15,833 nt of DNA, from positions 1 to 15,833 of the forward strand of contig JBEVNX010000117.1 of the NCBI GenBank assembly GCA_040507895.1. The letters run 5' to 3'. This DNA is from JBEVNX01 sp040507895 (GTDB lineage Bacteria > Desulfobacterota > Binatia > JACPRU01). The notes below the pieces were generated by a model. It was not told the DNA's origin, made no database searches, and was given only the letters and a program-made list of their open reading frames with translations. Numbering within the stretch: the first letter of the stretch is position 1; each line of letters starts with the position of its first letter. Positions 1 to 6,847 of this stretch are shown one piece after another. A program made the translations under genes and the position numbers.

Positions 1-227
1 AGGCGCTGCGGCACAGCTATGCGAGCGCGCTCATCGCAGAGGGTCGGCCCGTGACCGAGGTGGAGCATCTGATGGGGCACTCAACGCCGGTGACGACCTT
101 GGCGGTGTACTCCCATTTCTTCAAGGCGAGGGACTCGAGGAAGGTGGCCGACGTCGTGGCCTCTGTATTTGATGGCGCCGAGGTCGTGGACACTTTGGAC
201 GCCGTTATGGACACTCAGCAGAGTTAA
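1..227 (+). CDS. Tyrosine recombinase/integrase, C-terminal fragment (5' end outside window)
   Basis: The reading frame enters at base 3 and ends at TAA 225-227, giving 74 residues of a protein whose start lies to the left. The visible part is the catalytic end of the phage-integrase family. It contains LRHSYAS (the second catalytic Arg with its neighbouring His), LMGHS (the conserved G-H of the third box) and VYSHFF, whose Tyr is the expected nucleophile, at fragment residues 3, 25-26 and 36. These enzymes cut and rejoin DNA at attachment sites or resolve dimers. About 35 residues follow the Tyr, a somewhat long tail. The fragment could come from a mobile-element integrase or a XerC/D-like enzyme; the missing N-terminus prevents a choice. 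Bases 161-245 contain about 49% G+C by hand count, clearly below the rest of the window, which favours acquired DNA. Confidence 0.85.
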   Translation, partial: ALRHSYASALIAEGRPVTEVEHLMGHSTPVTTLAVYSHFFKARDSRKVADVVASVFDGAEVVDTLDAVMDTQQS

Positions 228-241
228 GTAGCAGATTTTAC

Positions 242-281
242 AAGCTGGTGTCGGATCAACGCGCCAGCTTTCTCATCCGAC
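242..281. terminator. Interlocked inverted repeats between convergent genes
   Basis: AAGCTGG at 242-248 pairs with CCAGCTT at 264-270. GTCGGAT at 250-256 pairs with ATCCGAC at 275-281. Each stem is a perfect 7 bp, and they are interleaved, so an RNA could form either hairpin or an H-type pseudoknot with connecting segments of 1, 7 and 4 nt. The element lies between the convergent ends of the recombinase (227) and the response regulator (333), where a bidirectional terminator would be expected. There is no clear U-tract, so terminator is a positional inference. Confidence 0.35.
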
Positions 282-332
282 CTCGCGCTCTCTACCGCGG
301 CGGCCCGTGACGCGCGCGCGGTCGTTTCGCCG

Positions 333-1685
333 TCAGCCCGGCCCCTCGCGCAGGGCGAAGGTCTTGATGAGCCGCGCGAGATACGTGCGCTGCAACCCGA
401 GCAGCTCCGCGGCGCGCGTTTGGTTCCCTTTGGCCTGGTCGAGCGCGCGGCGGATCAAGTCCTTCTTGTACGTGTCGACGCTCGCGTGAAATGGGCCGAT
501 CGTCGCATCCACGCCGGACGTGGCTGCGTCGGTCGTCTTGAGGCCGAGGTCCTCGGCGACGATCTCCGGCCCTTGCCCGAGGACCACCGCCCGCTCGATG
601 GCGTTTTCGAGCTCGCGAACGTTGCCCGGCCAGCGGTGGCGGGAGAGCAGCGCCATCGCATCGCGCGAGATTCCGGACATCACCTTGCCCGTCTCGGCTC
701 CGTATTTGCGCAAGAAGTGCTCGGCGAGATCCGGCAGGTCCTCCCTCCGCTCCCGAAGCCGCGGCAGTCGCAGCCCCACCACGTTCAGCCGGTAGTAGAG
801 GTCCTCGCGGAATCGGCCGGCCTTCACGGCCTCCTCGAGGTCGCGGTTGGTGGCGGCGATGACGCGGATGTCGACACGGATCGTCTTGGTGCCGCCGACG
901 CGCTCGAACTCGTGCTCCTGGAGCACGCGCAGCAGCTTGGTCTGCAAGGCCGCGCGGATGTCACCCACTTCGTCCAGGAAGATCGTGCCGTTGTTGGCGA
1001 GCTCGAACTTGCCCGGCTTTTGCTGATGAGCGCCGGTGAAAGCCCCCTTCTCGTGGCCGAACAGCTCGCTCTCCAGCAGCTCCTCCGACAGCGCCACGCA
1101 GTTGACCGGGATGAAGGGCCGAGCGGCGCGGGGGCTCCAGGCGTGGATCGAGCGCGCCAGCACCTCCTTGCCCGTGCCGCTCTCGCCGAGCAGCAGCACC
1201 GTGCTCTTGCTGTCGGCGACCTTGCGCGCCTGCTCGACCAGCTCGCGCATCACCGCGCACGAGCCGATCAGCGTGCGCCCGCCGGGCAGCGAGGCGCGCA
1301 GCGCGCGATTCTCCTCGCGAAGCTCGCTGCGCTCGAGTGCCTTCTGGACCGTGAGCTCGACGAGGCCCGGCTGGAACGGCTTGGCGAGGAAATCGAAGGC
1401 GCCGCGGCGCATCGCCTCGACGGCCTTCTCGATGGTCGCGAACGCGGTGATCACCACCACGGTCGGCGGCAGGCTCTCCTGACGCAGGCGTTCGAGCACC
1501 GTGAGGCCGTCGGCGCCTGGCAGGTCGAGATCGAGCAGCATGAGGTCCGGGAGCTCGCGCGCGCAGATCTCGAGTGCCTTCAAGCCGTCGGTGGCTTGGA
1601 GGAGATCGTGCCCGCGCGCCGCGAGCCGATCGGCGAGGATCGTGCGGATGTCGGGGTCGTCGTCGACGACTAGGATGCGGGCCAT
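333..1685 (-). CDS. NtrC-family sigma-54-dependent response regulator
   Basis: This 450-residue protein has three domains. Residues 1-115 are a receiver with acid-pocket D8/D9, phospho-acceptor D52, T80 and K102. Residues about 138-375 are a sigma-54 AAA+ domain with Walker A GESGTGKE (167-174), the sigma-54-contacting GAFTGA loop (214-219), Walker B GTIFLDEV (233-240) and WPGNVREL (352-359). Residues about 408-442 are a Fis-type helix-turn-helix. Phosphorylation by the partner kinase should drive assembly of the ATPase ring that opens RNA polymerase-sigma-54 promoters. The length is normal for the family. The ATG at 1685 was chosen because the receiver begins at once (MARILVVDDD). The start lies within the end of the kinase gene (16-bp overlap), so the two are translated together. 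The target genes cannot be read from the window; no convincing -24/-12 promoter was found. Confidence 0.95.
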   Translation of the reverse strand: MARILVVDDDPDIRTILADRLAARGHDLLQATDGLKALEICARELPDLMLLDLDLPGADGLTVLERLRQESLPPTVVVITAFATIEKAVEAMRRGAFDFLAKPFQPGLVELTVQKALERSELREENRALRASLPGGRTLIGSCAVMRELVEQARKVADSKSTVLLLGESGTGKEVLARSIHAWSPRAARPFIPVNCVALSEELLESELFGHEKGAFTGAHQQKPGKFELANNGTIFLDEVGDIRAALQTKLLRVLQEHEFERVGGTKTIRVDIRVIAATNRDLEEAVKAGRFREDLYYRLNVVGLRLPRLRERREDLPDLAEHFLRKYGAETGKVMSGISRDAMALLSRHRWPGNVRELENAIERAVVLGQGPEIVAEDLGLKTTDAATSGVDATIGPFHASVDTYKKDLIRRALDQAKGNQTRAAELLGLQRTYLARLIKTFALREGPG

Positions 1686-3295
1686 GTCTCGCGGCTTTCG
1701 CCCCCGCGCTCGGCCCGCGCGCTCAGCGGCAGCACGACCGTGAACGTGCTGCCCTCGCCGAGAGCGCTCTCGACGGTGAGCCGTCCGCCGTGCATCTCGA
1801 CGAGCTGGCGACTGATCGGCAGGCCGAGGCCGCTCCCCGCGCCGCCGCGAACCCGGCTGCGCTTCACCTGGTGGAACTTGTCGAAGATGCGCTCGACCTC
1901 GGCGGGCGGGATGCCCGGGCCGCTGTCCTGTACGGCGAGAGTGACCCATTCGCCGTCGCCGCTCGCCGCGACCTGCACCCGGCCGCCGGGCGGAGTGAAC
2001 TTGATCCCGTTGTGCACGAGGTTGATGAGCACGCGCGAGATCTTGTCGCGATCGGCGCGGATCACCAGCGGCGATGGCCCGGGCGACGCGATCGTCACGC
2101 CGCTCTCCTCGGCGACCGGCTTGAGGGTCTCGAGGGTTTCGCGGATGAGCGTATCGAGCCGGAAGCGCGTGGCGCGGATCTCCTCCTTGCCGGCCTCGAT
2201 GCGGGACAGGTCGAGCAGCTCGTTGATCAACCGCAGCAGCCGGTCCCCGTTCTCCCTGACGCGCAACAGGTACTGGCGCGGGCGCTCGTCGAGCGGCCCG
2301 GTGATGCCGTCGAGCAGATTGTCGGCCGCGCCGATGATCGAAGTGAGCGGCGTGCGCAGCTCGTGCGAAACCTTGGAGACGAACTCCGACTTCAAATCGG
2401 AGAGCTCCTTCAGCTTTTGCGCCGCCTGGTGCTCGCGCTCGTACGCTTCGGCTTGCAGCAGCGCCACGCCGAGCTCCGCGGCGATCTGCGACAGCACTTC
2501 GACCTCCGTCGCGGAGAAGGCATCGCGGCTGCGGCTGCCGAGATTGAAGGTGCCGATCACCTCGTCGCCGACCACCAGCGGCAGCACGATCTCGCGCCGT
2601 ATCGCGGTCATGCTGAGGGTGTCCTCCTCGACGCGGCTGAACGGTACGTCGAAGACCGCGGGCTGGCGGCGTTCGAGCACGTCGGAGAAGCGCGAGGCTG
2701 GGAGCGGAATCTTCTTGCCCTCGCCCATGACCTCCGACCGACCGGAGATCGCGAACACCGTCGCGGTGTGCGGATCGGTGATGCGCGCGATCGAGGCTTG
2801 GTCGAAGTCCACGAGGCGGCGCGTGCCTTCCACGACAGCTTCGAAGATGCGCTGGAAGTCGAGGCTGGAGTTGATCGCATTGGCGACGGCGTGGATCAGC
2901 GAGAGCCGCTCGTTGGCCTGACGGAGCGCGTCCGTGCGTTCGGCGACCTTGCGTTCCAGGTCGCGGGCCAGCTCCTCGAGCTGGCGGACCTTGTCGCGAA
3001 GCTGCACGCGCATCCGGTCGATCTCCTGACCGAGCGTGCCGAGCTCGTCGTAGCTCGAGACGTATACCGCCTCGTCGTAGTCGCCGCCGCCGATCCGGCG
3101 CGTGGCGGCCATCAGCCGGTCGACGGTGCTGGCGATCGAGCGCCCGAGTATGGCGGCGAGCGCTACGGCGATCACCGCCAGTGAAGCGAAGCCGACTTGG
3201 ACCCACCAGTCCCACGGCGGCATGGACAGCAGGAGAATCGCGGCCGCGACGATCTCCAGCGCATAGATCAGTAGTTTGCCGCGAATCGTGAACAC
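1670..3295 (-). CDS. Membrane histidine kinase (HAMP-GAF-HisKA-HATPase)
   Basis: This 541-residue kinase has two membrane segments (about 8-25 and 32-51) joined by only about six residues, so there is almost no periplasmic sensor. A HAMP linker (about 51-103) and a coiled coil (about 100-135) follow, then a GAF-type domain (about 135-285). The HisKA dimerisation domain contains VSHELRTPL with phospho-acceptor H311. The ATPase domain has an N-box around N425-N429, G1 DSGPGI (457-462) and G2 GSGLGL (487-492). It should autophosphorylate and pass phosphate to the NtrC-type regulator encoded immediately downstream. With so short an external loop, the input is probably intramembrane or cytoplasmic, through GAF (inference). 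The GTG at 3295 is the only start that gives the complete first membrane helix; no strong Shine-Dalgarno precedes it. Confidence 0.95.
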   Translation of the reverse strand: MFTIRGKLLIYALEIVAAAILLLSMPPWDWWVQVGFASLAVIAVALAAILGRSIASTVDRLMAATRRIGGGDYDEAVYVSSYDELGTLGQEIDRMRVQLRDKVRQLEELARDLERKVAERTDALRQANERLSLIHAVANAINSSLDFQRIFEAVVEGTRRLVDFDQASIARITDPHTATVFAISGRSEVMGEGKKIPLPASRFSDVLERRQPAVFDVPFSRVEEDTLSMTAIRREIVLPLVVGDEVIGTFNLGSRSRDAFSATEVEVLSQIAAELGVALLQAEAYEREHQAAQKLKELSDLKSEFVSKVSHELRTPLTSIIGAADNLLDGITGPLDERPRQYLLRVRENGDRLLRLINELLDLSRIEAGKEEIRATRFRLDTLIRETLETLKPVAEESGVTIASPGPSPLVIRADRDKISRVLINLVHNGIKFTPPGGRVQVAASGDGEWVTLAVQDSGPGIPPAEVERIFDKFHQVKRSRVRGGAGSGLGLPISRQLVEMHGGRLTVESALGEGSTFTVVLPLSARAERGGESRETWPAS

Positions 3296-3311
3296 GGTCG
3301 CTATCTAACAC

Positions 3312-3346
3312 AGCCCGGGCCGATCCTGGAGCGGGACGGGCTTTTT
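3312..3346 (+). terminator. Hairpin with T-run in the kinase/ccmA divergent spacer
   Basis: AGCCCG (3312-3317) pairs with CGGGCT (3337-3342), and TTTTT (3342-3346) follows at once, the layout of a rho-independent terminator read rightward. It lies 17 bp before the ccmA start with no plus-strand gene between it and the divergent kinase gene. If real, it would act as an attenuator in the ccm leader rather than an end-of-gene terminator. The stem is only 6 bp with a 19-nt loop, so confidence is low. Confidence 0.3.
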
Positions 3347-3363
3347 CTGTATCCCCGTGGCGC

Positions 3364-4071
3364 ATGGCGGAGCCGGTCGTGGAGGCGGAGGGGATGGGCA
3401 GACGATACGGCTCGCTACGCGCGCTCGTAGACTTCGATTTCGAGCTCCGCGCTGGCGAGAGCCTGGCGATCTTCGGTCCGAACGGCTCCGGCAAGACCAC
3501 GCTCGTCAGGCTGCTGGCGACCCTTCTCCGGCCCACCTCGGGCCGGTTGCGGATCTTCGGAGAGGAGCGGCCGGGGCCCGAGATGCGCCGGCGGATCGGC
3601 CTGGTAAGCCACGGGAGCTTTCTCTACGGCGAGCTGACGGCGGGGGAGAATCTGCGCTTCTACGCTGCCCTCTACGGCCTTGCCGACGCCGAGGCCCGCA
3701 TCGCGGCCATGCTGGCCGAGGTCGAAGTGGAGGACTGGCGAGAGCGCCCCGTGAAGAGCCTCTCGCGCGGCATGGAGCAGCGCCTGGCGCTGGCGCGCGC
3801 CTTCCTGCACGACCCCGACCTGCTGCTGCTCGACGAGCCCTACAGCGGCCTCGATCCGCGCGCCGGCGATCACCTGCAGGAGATCCTGCAGCGCTTCCAC
3901 CTACGCGGCAAGACGATCGTGCTCACCACGCACGACATCGGCCGCGGGCTCGAGGTGTGCGACCGCGCTGCGATCCTGCGCGGCGGGCGCATGGTGTGGC
4001 AGTCGGGGCGCTTCGTTCCCGGCCTTCAGGAGATGGCGCGCATCTACGATCGGCAGGCTTCGGCGTCGTGA
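3364..4071 (+). CDS. ccmA: Heme exporter ATP-binding protein CcmA
   Basis: This 235-residue ABC ATPase has Walker A GPNGSGKT (38-45), the signature LSRGMEQR (133-140), Walker B LLLLDEP (153-159), D-loop SGLD (161-164) and H-loop H190. The usual Q-loop glutamine region reads GLVSHGSFLYGELT; a His in this place is common in CcmA. With CcmB and CcmC it forms the cytoplasmic-membrane CcmABCD complex, whose ATP hydrolysis releases holo-CcmE for cytochrome c maturation (established for System I). The ATP-binding domain alone would be a generic ABC call; the ccmB and ccmC genes immediately downstream fix the assignment. The ATG at 3364 places the first strand correctly, but no Shine-Dalgarno is evident. 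The stop codon overlaps the ccmB GTG (GTGA). Confidence 0.93.
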   Translation: MAEPVVEAEGMGRRYGSLRALVDFDFELRAGESLAIFGPNGSGKTTLVRLLATLLRPTSGRLRIFGEERPGPEMRRRIGLVSHGSFLYGELTAGENLRFYAALYGLADAEARIAAMLAEVEVEDWRERPVKSLSRGMEQRLALARAFLHDPDLLLLDEPYSGLDPRAGDHLQEILQRFHLRGKTIVLTTHDIGRGLEVCDRAAILRGGRMVWQSGRFVPGLQEMARIYDRQASAS

Positions 4072-4721
4072 ACGGCGTCTGGCAGATCGTGCGGAAGGAT
4101 CTGCGGATCGAGTTTCGCTCGCCGGCCGGCTTGGTCTCGATCTTCGTGCTCGGCCTGCTCGTGCTGTTGATCTTCCAGTTCGCCGCCCCCGAGAAGCCGA
4201 CCCCAGAGTCCGCCGCCGGCGCTCTGTGGATCTCCTTCGTGTTCGCCGGCACGCTCGGCGCTCAGCGCACGTTCCTGCTCGAGCGCGACAATCTCTGTCT
4301 CGACGGCCTGAAGATCGCGCCGATCGACCCCGCCGCGATCTTCCTGGCGAAGATGCTGGGCACGCTAGTCACGCTGACGATCCTCCAGGCGGTGATGGCG
4401 CCGCTCACCTCGGTCTTCTTCGGGGTCGTCCCCGTCTCCCCACTCGGATTCGCCCTGGTGTGCTTGCTCGGCAATCTCGGCTTCGCCGCTCTGGCCACGC
4501 TGTTCGCATCGATCTCCGTCGGCACGCGCGCCCGCGAGGTGATCTTGCCGTTGCTGATCTTCCCGGTGCTGGTGCCGCTGCTGATCGCCGCGGTCAAGGC
4601 ATCGGCGGTCCTGCTCGGTGGCGCCGGCGAAGCCGGGATTTGGCTGCGCGTGCTCGTCGCCTTCGACGTGGTCTTCACCGTCGCCGGGTGGCTCTTGTTC
4701 GAGCACGTGCTGCGAGAATAG
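4068..4721 (+). CDS. ccmB: Heme exporter membrane subunit CcmB
   Basis: This is a 217-residue integral membrane protein of the normal CcmB length. The opening WQIVRKDLRIEFRS is typical of the family. It has about six hydrophobic segments (roughly 21-39, 52-66, 92-118, 125-150, 158-183 and 192-211). The cytoplasmic motif LLERDNLCLDGLKIAP around 70-85 matches the family's conserved E-R-D...GL...P loop. It is the permease-like partner of CcmA. Translation starts at GTG 4068, overlapping the ccmA stop by four bases, so the two are coupled. An ORF with no stop codon extends further upstream in the same frame, but that part lies inside ccmA and is not the real start. Confidence 0.93.
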   Translation: MNGVWQIVRKDLRIEFRSPAGLVSIFVLGLLVLLIFQFAAPEKPTPESAAGALWISFVFAGTLGAQRTFLLERDNLCLDGLKIAPIDPAAIFLAKMLGTLVTLTILQAVMAPLTSVFFGVVPVSPLGFALVCLLGNLGFAALATLFASISVGTRAREVILPLLIFPVLVPLLIAAVKASAVLLGGAGEAGIWLRVLVAFDVVFTVAGWLLFEHVLRE

Positions 4722-4732
4722 AGTCGGCCGCA

Positions 4733-5434
4733 GTGCTCGCCAAGCGACTCGAGAACGTCGTTTCGCTGCTGCTGCCATGGCTCGCCGGTCCGGCGATGGT
4801 GGCGGCGCTCTATCTAATCTTCATGGTGGTGCCGACCGAGCGCGACCAGGGAGTGGTGCAACGGATCTTCTATTTCCACGTCCCATCCGCCTGGACGGCG
4901 TTCCTCGGCTTCTTCGTGGTATGCGGCGCGAGCCTCCTCTACCTTTGGCGCGGGAACCCCGGTTTCGACCGCATCGCCAGGGCGTCCGCGGAGATCGGCA
5001 TGGTGTTCTGCACGCTCGTGCTGCTCACCGGACCCATCTGGGCGCGCCCCATCTGGGGCGCGTGGTGGACGTGGGATCCGCGGCTCACCATGACCCTGAT
5101 CCTGTGGACGATCTACGCGTCCTATCTGCTGCTGCGCGCCTTCGGCGGCGGCGAGGACCAGATCTCTCGATACGCGGCGGTGCTCGGCATCGTCGGCGCG
5201 ATCGACATCCCGCTGATCGTCGTCTCCGTGCGGCTGTGGCGGGGCATCCATCCCGCGGTGATGATGTCGCGTGACCCACAGGGCGGCCTGCGCGACCCCT
5301 CCATGCGCTTCACCTTGCTGGTCGCCGCCGGGGCATTTCTGCTTGTCTATGCCTGGCTGCTGCTGGTACGCCTGCGCACGCTGCGTGTCGCCGACGGCGT
5401 GGTGGAGCTCGAGCGCGAGATGCGCGCTTCCTGA
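4733..5434 (+). CDS. ccmC: Heme handling protein CcmC
   Basis: This 233-residue protein carries the heme-binding tryptophan-rich motif of the CcmC/CcmF family, WGAWWTWDPRLT (108-119), flanked by H49 (FHVPSAW) and H173 (GIHP), the two expected axial heme ligands. About six membrane segments are visible (around 13-32, 53-71, 88-105, 118-135, 148-166 and 194-214). CcmC loads heme onto CcmE at the periplasmic face. The GTG at 4733 is the first usable start after the ccmB stop (11-nt gap) and gives a normal length. The preceding sequence offers only a weak ribosome site. The tail after the last helix is short and charged. Confidence 0.93.
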   Translation: MLAKRLENVVSLLLPWLAGPAMVAALYLIFMVVPTERDQGVVQRIFYFHVPSAWTAFLGFFVVCGASLLYLWRGNPGFDRIARASAEIGMVFCTLVLLTGPIWARPIWGAWWTWDPRLTMTLILWTIYASYLLLRAFGGGEDQISRYAAVLGIVGAIDIPLIVVSVRLWRGIHPAVMMSRDPQGGLRDPSMRFTLLVAAGAFLLVYAWLLLVRLRTLRVADGVVELEREMRAS

Positions 5435-5436
5435 CG

Positions 5437-5589
5437 ATGGACCGCTTCCCGTATCTGTTCGCCGCCTACACGGTCGTCTGGGTCGTGCTCTTCGTATACC
5501 TGTTGTCGCTCGATCGCCGCGCACGGCGCTCCGAGCGTGAGCTCGCCGCGATCCGCAAGGCGCTCGAGCGCGATCCTTCCCGTCGCTGA
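5437..5589 (+). CDS. ccmD: Small membrane protein, probable CcmD
   Basis: This 50-residue ORF starts with ATG two bases after the ccmC stop. It has the expected CcmD shape: a short N-terminus, one membrane helix (FAAYTVVWVVLFVYLLSL, residues 8-25), then a basic and charged helical tail (RRARRSERELAAIRKALE). CcmD proteins are poorly conserved and are recognised mostly by this topology and by position after ccmC. In the known system CcmD is needed to release holo-CcmE from CcmABC. It is short enough to be missed by an automatic caller. It is the last gene of the operon here. Confidence 0.82.
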   Translation: MDRFPYLFAAYTVVWVVLFVYLLSLDRRARRSERELAAIRKALERDPSRR

Positions 5590-5592
5590 GCC

Positions 5593-5615
5593 GCGAAGGC
5601 TTTGCGAGCCCTCGC
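5593..5615 (+). terminator. Hairpin immediately after ccmD
   Basis: GCGAAGGCT (5593-5601) faces AGCCCTCGC (5607-5615) across a 5-nt loop, with eight of nine pairs. It begins three bases after the ccmD stop. There is no U-tract, so it may be a 3'-end stabiliser or a rho-assisted site rather than a classic intrinsic terminator. Confidence 0.4.
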
Positions 5616-5692
5616 TCCTGCCAACGGCGCCGCAGCGGCCCATGACGGACGGACCTCAAAGCGGAGCCTCCGAGTGTCGGCGCCGTGGCCTC

Positions 5693-5714
5693 CGAACAGC
5701 CAGACGGCTGTTCG
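5693..5714. terminator. Perfect 9-bp hairpin in the convergent gap
   Basis: CGAACAGCC (5693-5701) and GGCTGTTCG (5706-5714) are perfect complements around a 4-nt loop, AGAC. It lies between ccmD (ends 5589) and the actin-like gene (minus, ends 5825), where it could serve transcripts from both sides. Neither side has a T-run. Confidence 0.45.
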
Positions 5715-5737
5715 AAGGTGAGCCTACTCGCTCGGCA

Positions 5738-5758
5738 GGGGGGTGGGAGGTGGGCGGG
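5738..5758 (+). other. Canonical G-quadruplex motif
   Basis: Four G-runs lie on the plus strand at 5738-5743, 5745-5747, 5752-5754 and 5756-5758, separated by loops of 1, 4 and 1 nt. This fits the G3+N1-7 rule with very short loops, which favour stability. It is non-coding and would lie in the RNA of any ccm transcript that reads past the hairpins. Confidence 0.5.
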
Positions 5759-5824
5759 CGACAAGTTCATACCCAGCCGACCCTCGCCGGCTCCGCCTCG
5801 ACCGCCGACGATCTCCGTCCGCTT

Positions 5825-6844
5825 CTACGCCGGGAGCTCCGCCTGATACTCGGAGTTGACGATCAAATCGGAGTACCGACCGCGGTCTTCGAGAATGCGA
5901 ATCAGACCGCGTGTCACCGCCATCAGCGGATCTTCGTCGACTCGCACCGCGAGACCGAGGGCCTCCTGCAGCCTGCCGGACCAGCCTCGCAAGAGCGCTC
6001 CGCCGCCCACCATGGCGCCACCCTCGCTCAGGACGTCGCCCGCGAGCTCGGGGGGTAGATTCTCGATCGTGCGCCGGATCGCCTCGACGATCTGCGAGAG
6101 GATCGGCTCGAGCGCGCCGCGAATCTCGCTCGCCTGCACGTTCAACGTGCCGGGGAAGCCGGTGCGTACGTTCATGCCTTTCAACGACACGGGCTCGTCG
6201 GGCTCGATCGCTACCACCGATCCGTGAGCGATCTTGATGCGCTCGGCCGTCATCTCCCCGATCGCGAAGAGGTGATGCGAGCGGAAGTGGTCTTCGATCG
6301 CTTGGTCCATGGCGTTGCCGGCCATGCGCAGCGACTCGCAGTGCACGATGTTGCTGAGCGAGATCGCCGTCGCCTCGGTGGTGCCGCCGCCGATGTCGAC
6401 GATCAGGCAGCCGCGCGGCTCGGCGATCGGCAAGCCGGCACCGAGCGCCGCGGCGAACGGCTCTTTGACGAGATCGACGCGGTGCGCGCCCGCCGCCAGC
6501 GATTCGCGTCGCAGGCTCTCCATCTCGACGGGCGTGGCCCCATGCGGCACGCAGATCACGATGTGCGAGCGCTTGATCCAGCGCCGCTCGGTAGCGACCT
6601 CGATGAAGTGGCGCAGGATCTCGCGAGCGGCCTCGAAGTGAGCGATCACGCCGTCGCGTAGCGGCCGGACGATTTCGATCGAGGGCGGAACGCGCCCGAG
6701 CATGCCGCGAGCTTTGTCGCCGTAGGCGATCACCTCGCCGCTCTCCTTGTCAACGGCCACGGCCGAAGGCTCGCGCAGCACGACGCCGCGGCCGACCACG
6801 TAGACGACCGAATACGTGGTCCCGAGATCGATGGCGATCTTCAC
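5825..6844 (-). CDS. MreB-like actin-family protein
   Basis: This 339-residue protein has the MreB/Mbl fold: phosphate-1 loop DLGTT (6-10), the family's GRGVVLREPSAVAV (18-31), phosphate-2 DIGGGTTE (150-157), adenosine loop GGGALLRG (280-287) and the C-terminal LMAVTRG (307-313). MreB proteins bind ATP and polymerise at the inner membrane to guide wall synthesis; this role is inferred from the family. The usual mreC, mreD, pbp2 and rodA neighbours are absent. Instead the GTG start at 6844 follows the DUF35 stop by three bases, making it the third gene of an acyl-CoA operon. It has no obvious N-terminal amphipathic helix beyond the first strand. It could be the main MreB or a paralogue; I leave the symbol blank for that reason. 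Confidence 0.85.
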   Translation of the reverse strand: MKIAIDLGTTYSVVYVVGRGVVLREPSAVAVDKESGEVIAYGDKARGMLGRVPPSIEIVRPLRDGVIAHFEAAREILRHFIEVATERRWIKRSHIVICVPHGATPVEMESLRRESLAAGAHRVDLVKEPFAAALGAGLPIAEPRGCLIVDIGGGTTEATAISLSNIVHCESLRMAGNAMDQAIEDHFRSHHLFAIGEMTAERIKIAHGSVVAIEPDEPVSLKGMNVRTGFPGTLNVQASEIRGALEPILSQIVEAIRRTIENLPPELAGDVLSEGGAMVGGGALLRGWSGRLQEALGLAVRVDEDPLMAVTRGLIRILEDRGRYSDLIVNSEYQAELPA

Positions 6845-6847
6845 GAT

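Noticed and set aside
228..332. Search for a tRNA or tmRNA target site beside the recombinase
   Set aside because: No cloverleaf, T-loop or anticodon arm could be formed; only the interlocked repeats are present.
420..3184. Long plus-strand frames (417, 536 and 393 codons) opposite the two-component genes
   Set aside because: They are antisense shadows of strongly conserved minus-strand domains; their translations show no family pattern or ribosome site.
3328..3341. GG-N10-GC at sigma-54 spacing before ccmA
   Set aside because: Only the two invariant dinucleotides match; the -12 TT and most of the -24 CACG are missing, and such spacing is common by chance in GC-rich DNA.
333..3536. A 1067-codon open frame on the minus strand that joins the regulator to sequence upstream
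   Set aside because: Only the last 450 codons are the regulator. The rest runs out of frame through the kinase gene and antisense to ccmA and has low-complexity Arg/Ala/Gly-rich composition, a GC-rich artefact. The regulator begins at 1685.
4226..4732. Upstream extension of the ccmC frame
   Set aside because: It lies entirely within ccmB out of frame; CcmC starts at GTG 4733 with a normal family length.
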